A stretch of 16,522 bases of DNA from Chitinophaga pinensis (lineage in GTDB: Bacteria; Bacteroidota; Bacteroidia; UKL13-3), in assembly GCA_945875195.1 (NCBI GenBank), contig CAMCJW010000029.1, positions 1 through 16,522 on the forward strand, in the 5' to 3' direction. Both the position numbers and the translations under genes were made by a program. A model generated the notes under the pieces. It was not told where the DNA came from. It did no database searches and worked only from the letters and a program-made list of their open reading frames with translations. Of this stretch, positions 8,215 through 15,203 are shown in pieces. Positions within the stretch are counted from its first letter, which is position 1; each line of letters begins with the position of its first letter.

Positions 8215-8895
8215 ATGAAGTTAAATATAAAAATAGGTATAATGTGTGTGTTAGGTTTTGTTGCGAACCAAACCTTTGCGCAAGTTCAAGATGAAACTAC
8301 TCCGGGTTATGATTTTTCTGCACCACCAGATTCTACCGTAACAGATACAAGTGCCATTCCTGCGCCTGCTGGTCCAATAGATCCTTTGTTAAAGAACTAT
8401 GATCGCATTGTTTTGGTTATTGATTCTGCAACCAATCTCATAACTTATTATGGCGTGGTAGAGCAAGAAGAAAGTGGTTCCGATTCACTTTATTTAAGAG
8501 CTAAGCGCTGGGCTGCTGCCAACCTTGGTAAGGACATTAAAATTGAAGTAGACAAGCGCAATCAAAAGATAACCTATGTTGGATCCATTCCCGCCTATGC
8601 ATACTTAAACAAGTATTCTAAACGCAGCATCGGTACTTTTGAATTTAAATTATCTTTTCTAATAAAAGAAGGAAGATACAAATACCAAATCACCAACTTG
8701 GTGCACGAAGGTCTAAAACCTGCGGATGGCGGCAAAGGTCCGCGTAACTATTTTGAGTATTATTATAGCTCTACCACCAAAGTAAGAGAAAATGATAACA
8801 TTCTGAGGAATGCAGACAAAGACATCTTAAAATTGATTGAAAGTATTAAGCTAGCTTTACGCGAACCAATTATTGTAGATGAAGATGACTGGTAG
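8215..8895 (+). CDS. DUF4468 (TBP-like fold) exported protein
   Basis: A 226-residue protein. The N-terminus MKLNIKIGIMCVLGFVANQTFAQ is a signal peptide, so the product is expected in the periplasm or at the envelope. A Pro/Thr/Asp-rich linker covers residues 24-60. From about 60 to 155 the pattern of the Bacteroidota DUF4468 domain is seen: IVLVIDSATN, SLYLRAKRWAAANLG, ITYVGSIPAY, FEFKLSFLIKEGRYKYQITNL. The C-terminal part is charged and helical (ADKDILKLIESIKLAL) and ends in an acidic tail. The function of the family is unknown. Only 2 nt separate its stop codon from that of the convergent FkbM gene. A 10-bp palindrome, TAAGCGCTTA, sits at 8899-8908 over the end of FkbM. Confidence 0.82.
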   Translation: MKLNIKIGIMCVLGFVANQTFAQVQDETTPGYDFSAPPDSTVTDTSAIPAPAGPIDPLLKNYDRIVLVIDSATNLITYYGVVEQEESGSDSLYLRAKRWAAANLGKDIKIEVDKRNQKITYVGSIPAYAYLNKYSKRSIGTFEFKLSFLIKEGRYKYQITNLVHEGLKPADGGKGPRNYFEYYYSSTTKVRENDNILRNADKDILKLIESIKLALREPIIVDEDDW

Positions 8896-8897
8896 AC

Positions 8898-9644
8898 TTA
8901 AGCGCTTACCTTAAAATAAAAATCGCCATTTTCGTGTTCAATTGCTTGGGCATAACTTAAAGCCTCTAGCTTGTTATTGCTTAATTTATATGCACTATAC
9001 CCAATTGGTTCAAGCAGATTTAACAATGCTTTCCTGTTCTCTGCTGTTGAAATTTCTATCTGAATAATTGGCTTACATCTGCTTAAAGTAGCCATCATTT
9101 GAGGGAACAAAATTACCTCATAACCTTCTACATCGCACTTTAAAAAATCTATCTTGGTAATGCTGGCAAACAATTGATCAGGCACCTGCATATCCACTTC
9201 ATAAGTTTGTGTGCTTTGGTCTGTATTGTTCTCAATAACCTTGGTAAGTCCGTGCCTAAATACACCGTCTATCATTGGCGTACCTAAGGTAACACGTTTT
9301 TGTTCTGAACCCAAAGCACATTGATACAGCGTAATATTTTGTAAAGCAAACCTACTGGTGTTTTTCAAAAATACCCTTGCAAACAAAGGCACAGGCTCAA
9401 TGGCATAAACTCGCCCAGTGGCCCCAGCATACTTTGATAAAAATACCGAATAATAACCCACATTTGCGCCAATATCTACGCAAGTAAATCCGGGCTGAAC
9501 CAATTCTTTTAAGTAAAATAATTCGGGGTACTTTTCTTTTAGTTTGCCCGCAGCAATTAACCTAATGTAGGCATTGCTCACCAAGCCTAAATAAGATTCG
9601 GTTCCAAGCATTTTTAACAAGAGTGAGCGTAGTTTTTTTTCCAT
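8898..9644 (-). CDS. FkbM-family SAM-dependent methyltransferase
   Basis: A 248-residue protein with the FkbM fold. S-adenosylmethionine motif I is FTCVDIGANVGYYS (residues ~53-66), followed by VYAIEPVP (79-86) with the acidic ribose-binding residue, then the family signature IDFLKCDVEGYEV. FkbM enzymes O-methylate sugars or secondary metabolites; the substrate here cannot be read from sequence. The first ~50 residues are helical and contain no transmembrane segment. It starts 6 nt after the DUF4834 stop codon, so it is probably the last gene of the endonuclease-msrB-DUF4834-FkbM run and is co-translated with DUF4834. No other glycan-synthesis gene is nearby. Confidence 0.9.
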   Translation of the reverse strand: MEKKLRSLLLKMLGTESYLGLVSNAYIRLIAAGKLKEKYPELFYLKELVQPGFTCVDIGANVGYYSVFLSKYAGATGRVYAIEPVPLFARVFLKNTSRFALQNITLYQCALGSEQKRVTLGTPMIDGVFRHGLTKVIENNTDQSTQTYEVDMQVPDQLFASITKIDFLKCDVEGYEVILFPQMMATLSRCKPIIQIEISTAENRKALLNLLEPIGYSAYKLSNNKLEALSYAQAIEHENGDFYFKVSA

Positions 9645-9650
9645 TTATTC

Positions 9651-9881
9651 TTATTTCACTTCCTCAAAATCTACGTACTCACCTAATTTATCTGGTTTCT
9701 CTTTCTTTTTTTGACCAACCTTTGGGTCAATGGTTATAGTACCTTCATCCTCATCTCTGTGAGTTGGATTGGGTTGTTTAGGTGCTTGTTGGTTAAAATG
9801 AAAAACATTGATCCTAAAGCCGCCAAATACATAACGGAAGATGGTATAAAACAGAAATAGATAAAAAAGAAATTTTAGCAT
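9651..9881 (-). CDS. DUF4834-like small membrane protein
   Basis: A 76-residue protein with one N-terminal membrane segment (LKFLFYLFLFYTIFRYVFGG, residues 2-21) and then a hydrophilic, Lys/Glu/Pro-rich region ending in GEYVDFEEVK. The membrane anchor plus GEYVDFEE-type end is characteristic of the Bacteroidota DUF4834 family, whose function is unknown. It precedes the FkbM gene by 6 nt. An AGAGGAG stretch ends 2 nt before the ATG, rather close for a Shine-Dalgarno. A near-consensus -7 sequence CATCTTTG lies about 20 nt upstream of the start, so the gene may also have its own promoter. Confidence 0.65.
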   Translation of the reverse strand: MLKFLFYLFLFYTIFRYVFGGFRINVFHFNQQAPKQPNPTHRDEDEGTITIDPKVGQKKKEKPDKLGEYVDFEEVK

Positions 9882-9941
9882 AACTCCTCTAATTGAGCTT
9901 ACAAAGATGCAAAAAAGATAGGGCTTATAAAACTATTCTGT

Positions 9942-10484
9942 CTACTTCTTTTGAAAGTTCAACGACTTTCCATTCACACAATAGCGTAGCCCAGTTTTAT
10001 CTTTCGGACCATCATTGAAAATATGGCCAAGGTGTCCGCCACATTTGGCGCACATAATTTCTGTGCGCACCATGCCGTAACTGGTGTCTGTGCTGGTAAC
10101 AATTTTGGTGGGATCTAAGGCTTCAAAAAAACTTGGCCAGCCACATCCACTATCAAATTTACCATCTGAGCTAAAAAGGCTATTGCCGCAGGCTGCACAA
10201 GTGTAGGTGCCTCCATCATAATTTTCCTCTAAATCGCTTGTAAATGGGCGTTCAGTGCCTTTTTCTCTGAGGATATTGTATTGCTCTGGGCTCAAAGTTT
10301 TTTGCCATTCAGCTTCACTTTTTTGAACCTCGTATTTTTGGTCTTTCTTAATTTCTTGGTGTTTTGTTTCGGTTACCATTTTAGGGCTTGATGATTTTAA
10401 AGGTTTGTTGTCCTGAGCGCTGCACGACAGATAGAAAAAACATACCGGAAGGAAGCTCATTTTCCAATTGAATAAACGTTTCAT
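9942..10484 (-). CDS. msrB: Peptide-methionine (R)-S-oxide reductase, exported form
   Basis: A 180-residue protein that reduces methionine-R-sulfoxide in damaged proteins. The MsrB domain covers residues ~55-177. Zinc is held by Cys96/Cys99 (CAACG) and Cys145/Cys148 (CAKCG). The catalytic Cys169 is in RYCVN. CGWPSF, RTEIMCAKCGGHLGH and FNDGP are all present. The first 24 residues (basic MKRLFNWK, then FLPVCFFYLSC and SAQ) resemble the lipoprotein or Sec signal found on many Bacteroidota MsrB proteins, although position -3 relative to Cys21 is Tyr, not the usual Leu. The 5' end overlaps the endonuclease gene by 104 bp in a different frame. An in-frame ATG at 10379, one base after the endonuclease stop codon, could start a 145-residue cytosolic form; the annotated start is therefore less certain than the enzyme identity. 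Confidence 0.9.
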   Translation of the reverse strand: MKRLFNWKMSFLPVCFFYLSCSAQDNKPLKSSSPKMVTETKHQEIKKDQKYEVQKSEAEWQKTLSPEQYNILREKGTERPFTSDLEENYDGGTYTCAACGNSLFSSDGKFDSGCGWPSFFEALDPTKIVTSTDTSYGMVRTEIMCAKCGGHLGHIFNDGPKDKTGLRYCVNGKSLNFQKK

Positions 10485-12465
10485 GTTGTAGTGTTGTTTT
10501 GGTTTCTAAAACTATTTTTCCTGCCAGGTTGCGCAAAACAATATTTGCTTCTTCTCCTGGTAGGTCCGATTTCAATATCAAGGTATTCTCAATTGGGTTC
10601 ACCACGCTTATTAGGTTGTTTTCTGCTATGGTCAATTGAACAATTGGCGAATAACTAAAACTTCCATCAAAATCGGTTTGTTTGAGTCGGTAGTCTATAA
10701 CGCTACTGCCGCCTAAATTGTTGTAGAAACTTTGGTCGCTATAAAAATAATTGCTCACCTTATTGCTATTTCCTTTGCCATTGATTTTTGCAATACTTTC
10801 AAAATTTGCACCTACAAACTTTCTTTCCACTTCAAAATGGGCATTATTTATTTCGCTGGCAGTGCGCCAAACCAGGTTTATTTGTTTCTCCTCGGCCCAA
10901 GTTGCTTCAAAGGAAAGGTAATTAACAGGCAAGGCTATCACACCAGAATTTAATATACTTGTGGTGTTATAGTTGGTAGCTTTTCCCATCCCATTGTATT
11001 CAACCACCGTAAAATAATAAACCACATTTTGGTTCAAACCGCTTATTTCTATGCTTGAACCCATACCGTTATATACCACAAAATTGCCAGAGCCTATTTG
11101 GCTGCCTGAACCAAAAGCATTGTTAGCTGTATAAGTGAAAGAATCTAATGGGAGCGCGTTTACCGCCGATCCAGCCCTAGCTAGTACCAATCTTTTTTGA
11201 CCATTGCCACTCTTCCAAGAAATTATTGCGGTATTGGTGGTATTGCTTTTGAGCACAAAATTGCTCGCAGCTATAGTTGGTTCAAACGCACCTGCGCCTC
11301 CCCAAATTCTATTCACATATTGCGGACTATCAATAAATGGATTGCGGTTAACTTGGTAGCCAAAAACGGCGTTGTTTCTATTGATTTCCTTCACACTTGG
11401 TGGATCTTGGTTATGCCATTTTACCAAAACATTTATAAACCAGGCATCGTAAGCAGGAAATGAGTTGCCCGCCAAAACTTCATCGGCATTGCCATTAATT
11501 TGCCAACTAGCAACAACATTTTCGTAACGGGTTGCCATATATAAATAACTCCTTGCTAAATCTCCTTTGTAATCATCAATGGGTTCAAACACAACACCTG
11601 TAAAACCCGCAGTAGTATTTGCTCCCAGTTTTCCACCTTGTAAACATATTGTAGTGGCAATGGATACTTCTCCGTGGGGTGAATTCCCACGCACTCCATT
11701 TACCTTTCCATCTGTTGGGTAAATATGGTACATATCAGAAACCATTGGAGATGCTGTAGCAAACCAACTTTGTGGAAAACTGTGTTCCCTATTATAACAA
11801 TCGCCTTCAACAGCATAACTGCCGCATTGGTTGGTGCTAAAAGTAAATTCGTAAGGCGATGGCGCATCTAATTTGGTAGAATAAATATCCCAAACTTTGC
11901 CATTATAAAGAGGGTCGGTGGTAGAATAAGTTGCCCACAAACCACTACTACCGCTGCCATAAGCAGTTACTGTATGACCCAAAATTTTATTATATAAGGC
12001 CGTTTTTAAGCTTGCCCCATTGCTTGTTGAGCTAATGGTATTATAGTAAGTTGCTGCATTGGTTCCAGTTGCAGGCGTTGATGTAGCATTGCCCAGAACA
12101 ATTACATTTTGGGTGGTGCTTCCTAAACTTACATTGCTAATACTACCACTTTTGCTTCCAGTTGTATAAGGACTAAATTTAACGTAAATGGTGGTGTTAG
12201 CAATAGTTCCAGCAATAGGCATTATTGTTAAACTAGACGAATATCCTTCATTATAATTGATAGAAACTTCAAAATGTTCAGGGGCAGTAATTACCAAATT
12301 GGCGCTTAACGAGGTTCCGCTTAGGGTAAAGCGTTGAGCATCGGAGGCAAAATATATGGGGCAGTTGCCAAAAGTGGGCAAGCTAGCTGCAGAAACAACA
12401 ATGGTGCCCGCCTCGCAACAGAATGAAGTTACTAATAAAAGAATTGAAAATAGTGCTCTGAACAT
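10381..12465 (-). CDS. Secreted endonuclease I with T9SS type A tail
   Basis: A 694-residue exported nuclease. A signal peptide (MFRALFSILLLVTSFCCEAG) is followed by an Ig-like beta domain (about 22-130, EHFEVSINYNEGYSSS...IYVKFSP). The endonuclease I / NucM domain covers about 135-390. Its His-Me finger core is NREHSFPQSWF (225-235, catalytic His228), then SDMYHIYPTDGKVNGVRGNSPHG (243-265), which includes the metal-binding Asn. A fibronectin III-like domain (about 405-515) and a linker lead to a type A sorting domain in the last ~75 residues (PIENTLILKS...PSGMFFLSVVQRSG...KIIKP). It should degrade extracellular DNA or RNA for nutrients or biofilm remodelling. The ATG at 12465 is chosen because a TTG at 12492 adds residues ahead of the signal peptide and lies upstream of the -7 element. 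Its final 104 bp also encode the N-terminus of MsrB. Confidence 0.92.
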   Translation of the reverse strand: MFRALFSILLLVTSFCCEAGTIVVSAASLPTFGNCPIYFASDAQRFTLSGTSLSANLVITAPEHFEVSINYNEGYSSSLTIMPIAGTIANTTIYVKFSPYTTGSKSGSISNVSLGSTTQNVIVLGNATSTPATGTNAATYYNTISSTSNGASLKTALYNKILGHTVTAYGSGSSGLWATYSTTDPLYNGKVWDIYSTKLDAPSPYEFTFSTNQCGSYAVEGDCYNREHSFPQSWFATASPMVSDMYHIYPTDGKVNGVRGNSPHGEVSIATTICLQGGKLGANTTAGFTGVVFEPIDDYKGDLARSYLYMATRYENVVASWQINGNADEVLAGNSFPAYDAWFINVLVKWHNQDPPSVKEINRNNAVFGYQVNRNPFIDSPQYVNRIWGGAGAFEPTIAASNFVLKSNTTNTAIISWKSGNGQKRLVLARAGSAVNALPLDSFTYTANNAFGSGSQIGSGNFVVYNGMGSSIEISGLNQNVVYYFTVVEYNGMGKATNYNTTSILNSGVIALPVNYLSFEATWAEEKQINLVWRTASEINNAHFEVERKFVGANFESIAKINGKGNSNKVSNYFYSDQSFYNNLGGSSVIDYRLKQTDFDGSFSYSPIVQLTIAENNLISVVNPIENTLILKSDLPGEEANIVLRNLAGKIVLETKTTLQHETFIQLENELPSGMFFLSVVQRSGQQTFKIIKP

Positions 12466-12469
12466 ATTG

Positions 12470-12477
12470 CAAAAATA
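12470..12477 (-). promoter_or_regulatory. -7 promoter element TATTTTTG, 4 nt before ATG
   Basis: The minus strand reads TATTTTTG-CAAT-ATG, an exact TAnnTTTG match placed so that transcription should start at the endonuclease ATG. A TTTTG sits 16 bp upstream, shorter than the usual 19-21 bp spacing to the -33 element. Confidence 0.5.
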
Positions 12478-12780
12478 GGGAATTGGTATCAAACAAAATT
12501 AAGTACTATGGCTATTCATACTTTACTTTTCATTCATAGTTAAAGTGGATTTACCATGCATGGAAACTAAAAATCTAGCACAATTGTACTTTTTTTAAAA
12601 GCTAAAATGCGTGAATTATGTAAGTTTAGTTCATAGTTATGTAATTTCATTAAGTATAGGTAGCCTATTTTCACCAAAGTTATTTATTGTAATAAAGTTG
12701 TTAAATGGGCCGTTTTGTTGCTAAATTTTGATGTATTGAAACAATGACTTGTATACTTTTATCTTTAATAATCGCTTTCA

Positions 12781-12792
12781 CAAACTAGTTTG
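12781..12792. promoter_or_regulatory. 12-bp palindrome upstream of response regulator
   Basis: CAAACTAGTTTG is a perfect palindrome that ends 10 nt before the start codon of the first response regulator. Its position suits an operator overlapping the transcript start or leader. No known regulator can be assigned. Confidence 0.35.
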
Positions 12793-12802
12793 AATAATTT
12801 TA

Positions 12803-13240
12803 ATGCTTAAAACACCACTTAACATCTTGTTAGCAGATGATGATATTGATGACCGTCTTTTCTTTAGTAAAGCTTTAAAGGAAATGCCTTTTTCAACAAA
12901 ACTCGCTACTGTTCATGATGGAGATGAGCTTATGAATTACCTGAATATGAATTTAATCAATCTTCCCGATATTTTGTTTCTTGATTTAAGCATGCCTCGT
13001 AAAACCGGATTTGAATGTTTGTTCGAAATAAAAGGAAATCCAAAGTTGATGAATATGCCTGTTGTGATGTTTTCTACCTCCTTTAAAAGTAACGATAAAT
13101 ATGAATTGAGCATGATAGAAACCCTTAAAGGGATAGGTGCACAAGATTATATTCGAAAACCTGATGAATTTTTATTGCTCAAACAGGCTATTCAACCTAT
13201 TCTCTTGAAAGAAATTGAAAAAGGAGAACAAATAGTATAA
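12803..13240 (+). CDS. Single-domain response regulator (Rcp1-like), copy 1
   Basis: A 145-residue stand-alone receiver domain with no DNA-binding output domain. The acidic pocket is ADDDIDD (residues 11-17) and the phospho-acceptor is Asp61 in LFLDLSMPRK. The Ser/Thr switch is in FSTS (90-93), and the conserved Lys119 is in YIRKP. The ILLADDDxDD...FLDLxMPRKxGFECL pattern is typical of receivers that pair with phytochrome-type soluble kinases. It is about half identical to the next gene and carries roughly six extra residues between FSTS and the conserved Lys (KSNDKYELSMIETLKGIGA). It probably receives phosphate from, or competes for, the kinase encoded two genes downstream. The cluster reads in one direction with gaps of 67 and 87 bp. 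Confidence 0.92.
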   Translation: MLKTPLNILLADDDIDDRLFFSKALKEMPFSTKLATVHDGDELMNYLNMNLINLPDILFLDLSMPRKTGFECLFEIKGNPKLMNMPVVMFSTSFKSNDKYELSMIETLKGIGAQDYIRKPDEFLLLKQAIQPILLKEIEKGEQIV

Positions 13241-13307
13241 ATGATGATTTGTAATCGGTAACATTCACTGAAAGATTTTTTTGCATAACTATTTATATAC
13301 CAAATCA

Positions 13308-13781
13308 ATGCCTTTAAAACAACTGAATATCTTACTTGCAGACGACGATGTAGATGATTGTATTTTTTTTAAAAAAGCTTTGGAAGAATTATTACTAGCT
13401 ACAGATGTTACCGTGGTAAATGATGGAGAAAAACTCATGCAACAACTCACGAGTAAGGATAGTGAATTGCCCCATGTACTTTTTCTAGATTTAAATATGC
13501 CCCGCAAAAATGGCTTTGAATGTTTAGCTGAAATAAAACAAAATGAAAAATTAGCAGCACTTCCTGTAATTATTTTTTCTACCTCATTTGAACAAGGTGT
13601 GGTGAATCAACTTTATTTGAGTGGTGCACAATATTTTATTCGCAAACCCTCTGAATTTGAACAATTCAAAAATATCATTCATCAAACCCTATTTTTAATT
13701 GCATCGCAGCTTGCTTCGAATAAAACTGGAAAAATTAGGCAACCAGAAAAAGAAGATTTTGTATTGGTATTAGTTAAATAG
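13308..13781 (+). CDS. Single-domain response regulator (Rcp1-like), copy 2
   Basis: A 157-residue receiver paralogous to the preceding gene. The key residues are ADDDVDD (11-17), Asp61 in LFLDLNMPRK, the FSTS switch and the Lys of FIRKP. It has the ordinary receiver length between switch and Lys. It also has a ~30-residue C-terminal extension (LIASQLASNKTGKIRQ...LVLVK) that copy 1 lacks; this is not a recognisable output domain. The ATG at 13308 is preferred because it aligns with the start of copy 1 (MPLKQLNILLADDD against MLKTPLNILLADDD); an in-frame TTG at 13281 only adds nine residues. It lies 87 bp before the histidine kinase on the same strand. Confidence 0.92.
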   Translation: MPLKQLNILLADDDVDDCIFFKKALEELLLATDVTVVNDGEKLMQQLTSKDSELPHVLFLDLNMPRKNGFECLAEIKQNEKLAALPVIIFSTSFEQGVVNQLYLSGAQYFIRKPSEFEQFKNIIHQTLFLIASQLASNKTGKIRQPEKEDFVLVLVK

Positions 13782-13868
13782 AAGGTTTGGCTCCCCATAA
13801 ATCTACTATTCAAATTTTAACTAAGAGAAATTCAAACTCAAACCAAAGCAATTTTATGATTCAATAGC

Positions 13869-15086
13869 ATGGAGAAAAAAAAGATGCCACAAAAGGTACA
13901 CAGCCAAACAATAATTGAGGCTAGTATAGATCCACTTGTAACTATCAACAGCGATGATGTAACCGAACAAAAATGGGTCAAAGATTTACGCATTGCCAAT
14001 ATAGAACTGGCTTTTCAAAACAATGAAAAAGAAAAACGGGCAGCAGAGTTAGCAATTGCCAACAAAGAGCTAGCCTTCCAAAATAATGAAAAGGAAAAGC
14101 GCGCAACTGAGTTAGGTGTTGCCAACAAAGAGCTTGCTTTTCAAAACCATGAAAAAGAAAAGCGCGCAGCAGAGCTTGTTATTGCCAACAAAGAACTTGC
14201 TTTCCAAAATGATGAAAAGGAAAAACGAGCTGCAGAATTGGGAATTGCCATCAAGGAACTTGCCTTTCAAAATGGTGAAAAAGAAAAACGAGCAGCGGAA
14301 TTAGTCATAGCCAACAATGAACTTGCTTTCCAAAACGATGAAAAAGAAAAGCGTGCGGAAGAATTGATTATTGCCAACAAAGAGCTTCTTGCTTTTACTT
14401 ACATTTCAAGTCACGATTTGCAGGAACCTTTAAGAAAAATACAAACTTTTATCACAATAATTCTAGAGAATGAAAATGAAAACTTGTCTGAAAATGGCAA
14501 GTATAATTTTGAGCGAATGCAATTGGCGGCAGGAAGAATGCAGCAACTTATTGATGATTTACTTGCGTTTTCTCGCGTTGCCACCACCGAGTTAAATTTT
14601 GAAAAAACCAACCTCAATCAAATAATTGAAGAGGTAAAAGCAGAACTAAAAGATACCATTCATGAAAAGCAGGCAACCATTGAAATTGGCGAGCTTGGAA
14701 CCCCAAATCTCATTGCTTTTCAGTTCAGGCAGCTCATGTATAACCTCATCAGTAATGCACTCAAATTTTCAAATCCAGAAATACCTTCATATATTATTAT
14801 CACCAAAAGAATGGTTAAAGGACACGAAGTGAATAATGAAAAACTATCAAAAGGGAAGAGTTATTTTCATATCAAAGTTAAAGACAATGGCATTGGCTTT
14901 GAGCCGCATTTTAGTGAACGTATTTTTGGGGTGTTTCAGAAACTTCATGGCAAAGAAGTATATTCCGGAACGGGCATAGGATTGGCAATTGTAAAAAAAA
15001 TAGCGGAAAATCATAACGGTATTATTGCTGCAACCGGAGAGTTAAAAAAGGGTGCTACTTTTGATATTTACATTCCCTCGAACTAA
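13869..15086 (+). CDS. Soluble histidine kinase with repeat coiled coil and PAS remnant
   Basis: A 405-residue sensor kinase with no signal peptide or membrane segment. Residues 12-30 (SQTIIEASIDPLVTINSDD) look like the start of a PAS domain, and 31-40 (VTEQKWVKDL) like the very end of one; the ~100-residue sensor core between them is missing. Residues 42-167 are six 21-residue tandem repeats (IANKELAFQN-EKEKRAAEL type), a long coiled coil in exact heptad register. HisKA follows, with His182 in SSHDLQEPLRK. The HATPase domain has the N-box QLMYNLISNALKF (Asn292, Asn296), the G1 box KDNGIGF (338-344) and the G2 box GTGIGLAI (367-374). It should autophosphorylate at His182 and pass phosphate to the two upstream receivers. 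What it senses cannot be told; the repeats may bind a partner or set the phosphorylation geometry. Confidence 0.93.
   Translation: MEKKKMPQKVHSQTIIEASIDPLVTINSDDVTEQKWVKDLRIANIELAFQNNEKEKRAAELAIANKELAFQNNEKEKRATELGVANKELAFQNHEKEKRAAELVIANKELAFQNDEKEKRAAELGIAIKELAFQNGEKEKRAAELVIANNELAFQNDEKEKRAEELIIANKELLAFTYISSHDLQEPLRKIQTFITIILENENENLSENGKYNFERMQLAAGRMQQLIDDLLAFSRVATTELNFEKTNLNQIIEEVKAELKDTIHEKQATIEIGELGTPNLIAFQFRQLMYNLISNALKFSNPEIPSYIIITKRMVKGHEVNNEKLSKGKSYFHIKVKDNGIGFEPHFSERIFGVFQKLHGKEVYSGTGIGLAIVKKIAENHNGIIAATGELKKGATFDIYIPSN
13992..14369 (+). repeat. Six tandem 63-bp repeats inside the kinase gene
   Basis: Six contiguous 63-bp units starting at ATTGCCAA, plus a partial seventh (14370-14387), encode 21-residue coiled-coil repeats. 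Differences between units are mostly at third codon positions, while GCC-AAC-AAA-GA(A/G) and the GAAAA(A/G)GAAAA(A/G)CG stretch are retained. The unit length is exactly three heptads, so copy-number change keeps both reading frame and helix phase. Confidence 0.9.
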
Positions 15087-15153
15087 TGAGTGAATTTTCG
15101 GGTTATTAGAGAATTGATATTTTTAAAAGTAACTCAAAATACCAGAAACTAAA

Positions 15154-15184
15154 TTGTATAAAAGGCATGCATACCATACCTTTG
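15154..15184 (+). promoter_or_regulatory. menB promoter: TTG-N20-TACCTTTG
   Basis: A -33 TTG (15154-15156) and a -7 TACCTTTG (15177-15184) are separated by 20 bp, matching the Bacteroidota consensus (TTG, 19-21 bp, TAnnTTTG). This is the best promoter in the window. The start site should be near 15190, giving a leader of about 15 nt to the menB ATG. Confidence 0.65.
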
Positions 15185-15203
15185 CGGGAGTAATAAAATT
15201 ACC

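Larger units (their letters stand above)
12466..12802. other. Divergent intergenic regulatory region
   Basis: This 337-bp A+T-rich gap separates the endonuclease (minus) from the first response regulator (plus); no gene is seen in it. It holds the endonuclease -7 element, a perfect 10-bp palindrome CCATGCATGG (12554-12563), an 8-bp palindrome ACAATTGT (12580-12587) and a 12-bp palindrome CAAACTAGTTTG (12781-12792). Possible plus-strand -7 sequences are AAATTTTG at 12723-12730 (TTG 22 bp upstream) and TACTTTTA at 12754-12761. Both deviate from consensus by one base. Confidence 0.5.

Noticed and set aside
8898..12465. Endonuclease, MsrB, DUF4834 and FkbM as a defence or secretion system
   Set aside because: The nuclease is a standard secreted endonuclease I with a T9SS tail, and the other genes are common Bacteroidota families with no shared defence signature.
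12554..12563. Palindrome CCATGCATGG as an operator
   Set aside because: A 10-bp palindrome in a 337-bp gap is not strong evidence by itself, and it lies far from both start codons; it is recorded only in the gap description.
13992..14369. Regular 63-bp repeats considered as a CRISPR array or minisatellite
   Set aside because: There are no unique spacers between units; the units are contiguous, in frame and encode a coiled coil within a kinase.
14411..14617. Open frame on the minus strand inside the kinase gene, and similar short antisense frames elsewhere
   Set aside because: They lie within well-supported genes, have low-complexity translations without recognisable motifs, and have no promoter of their own.
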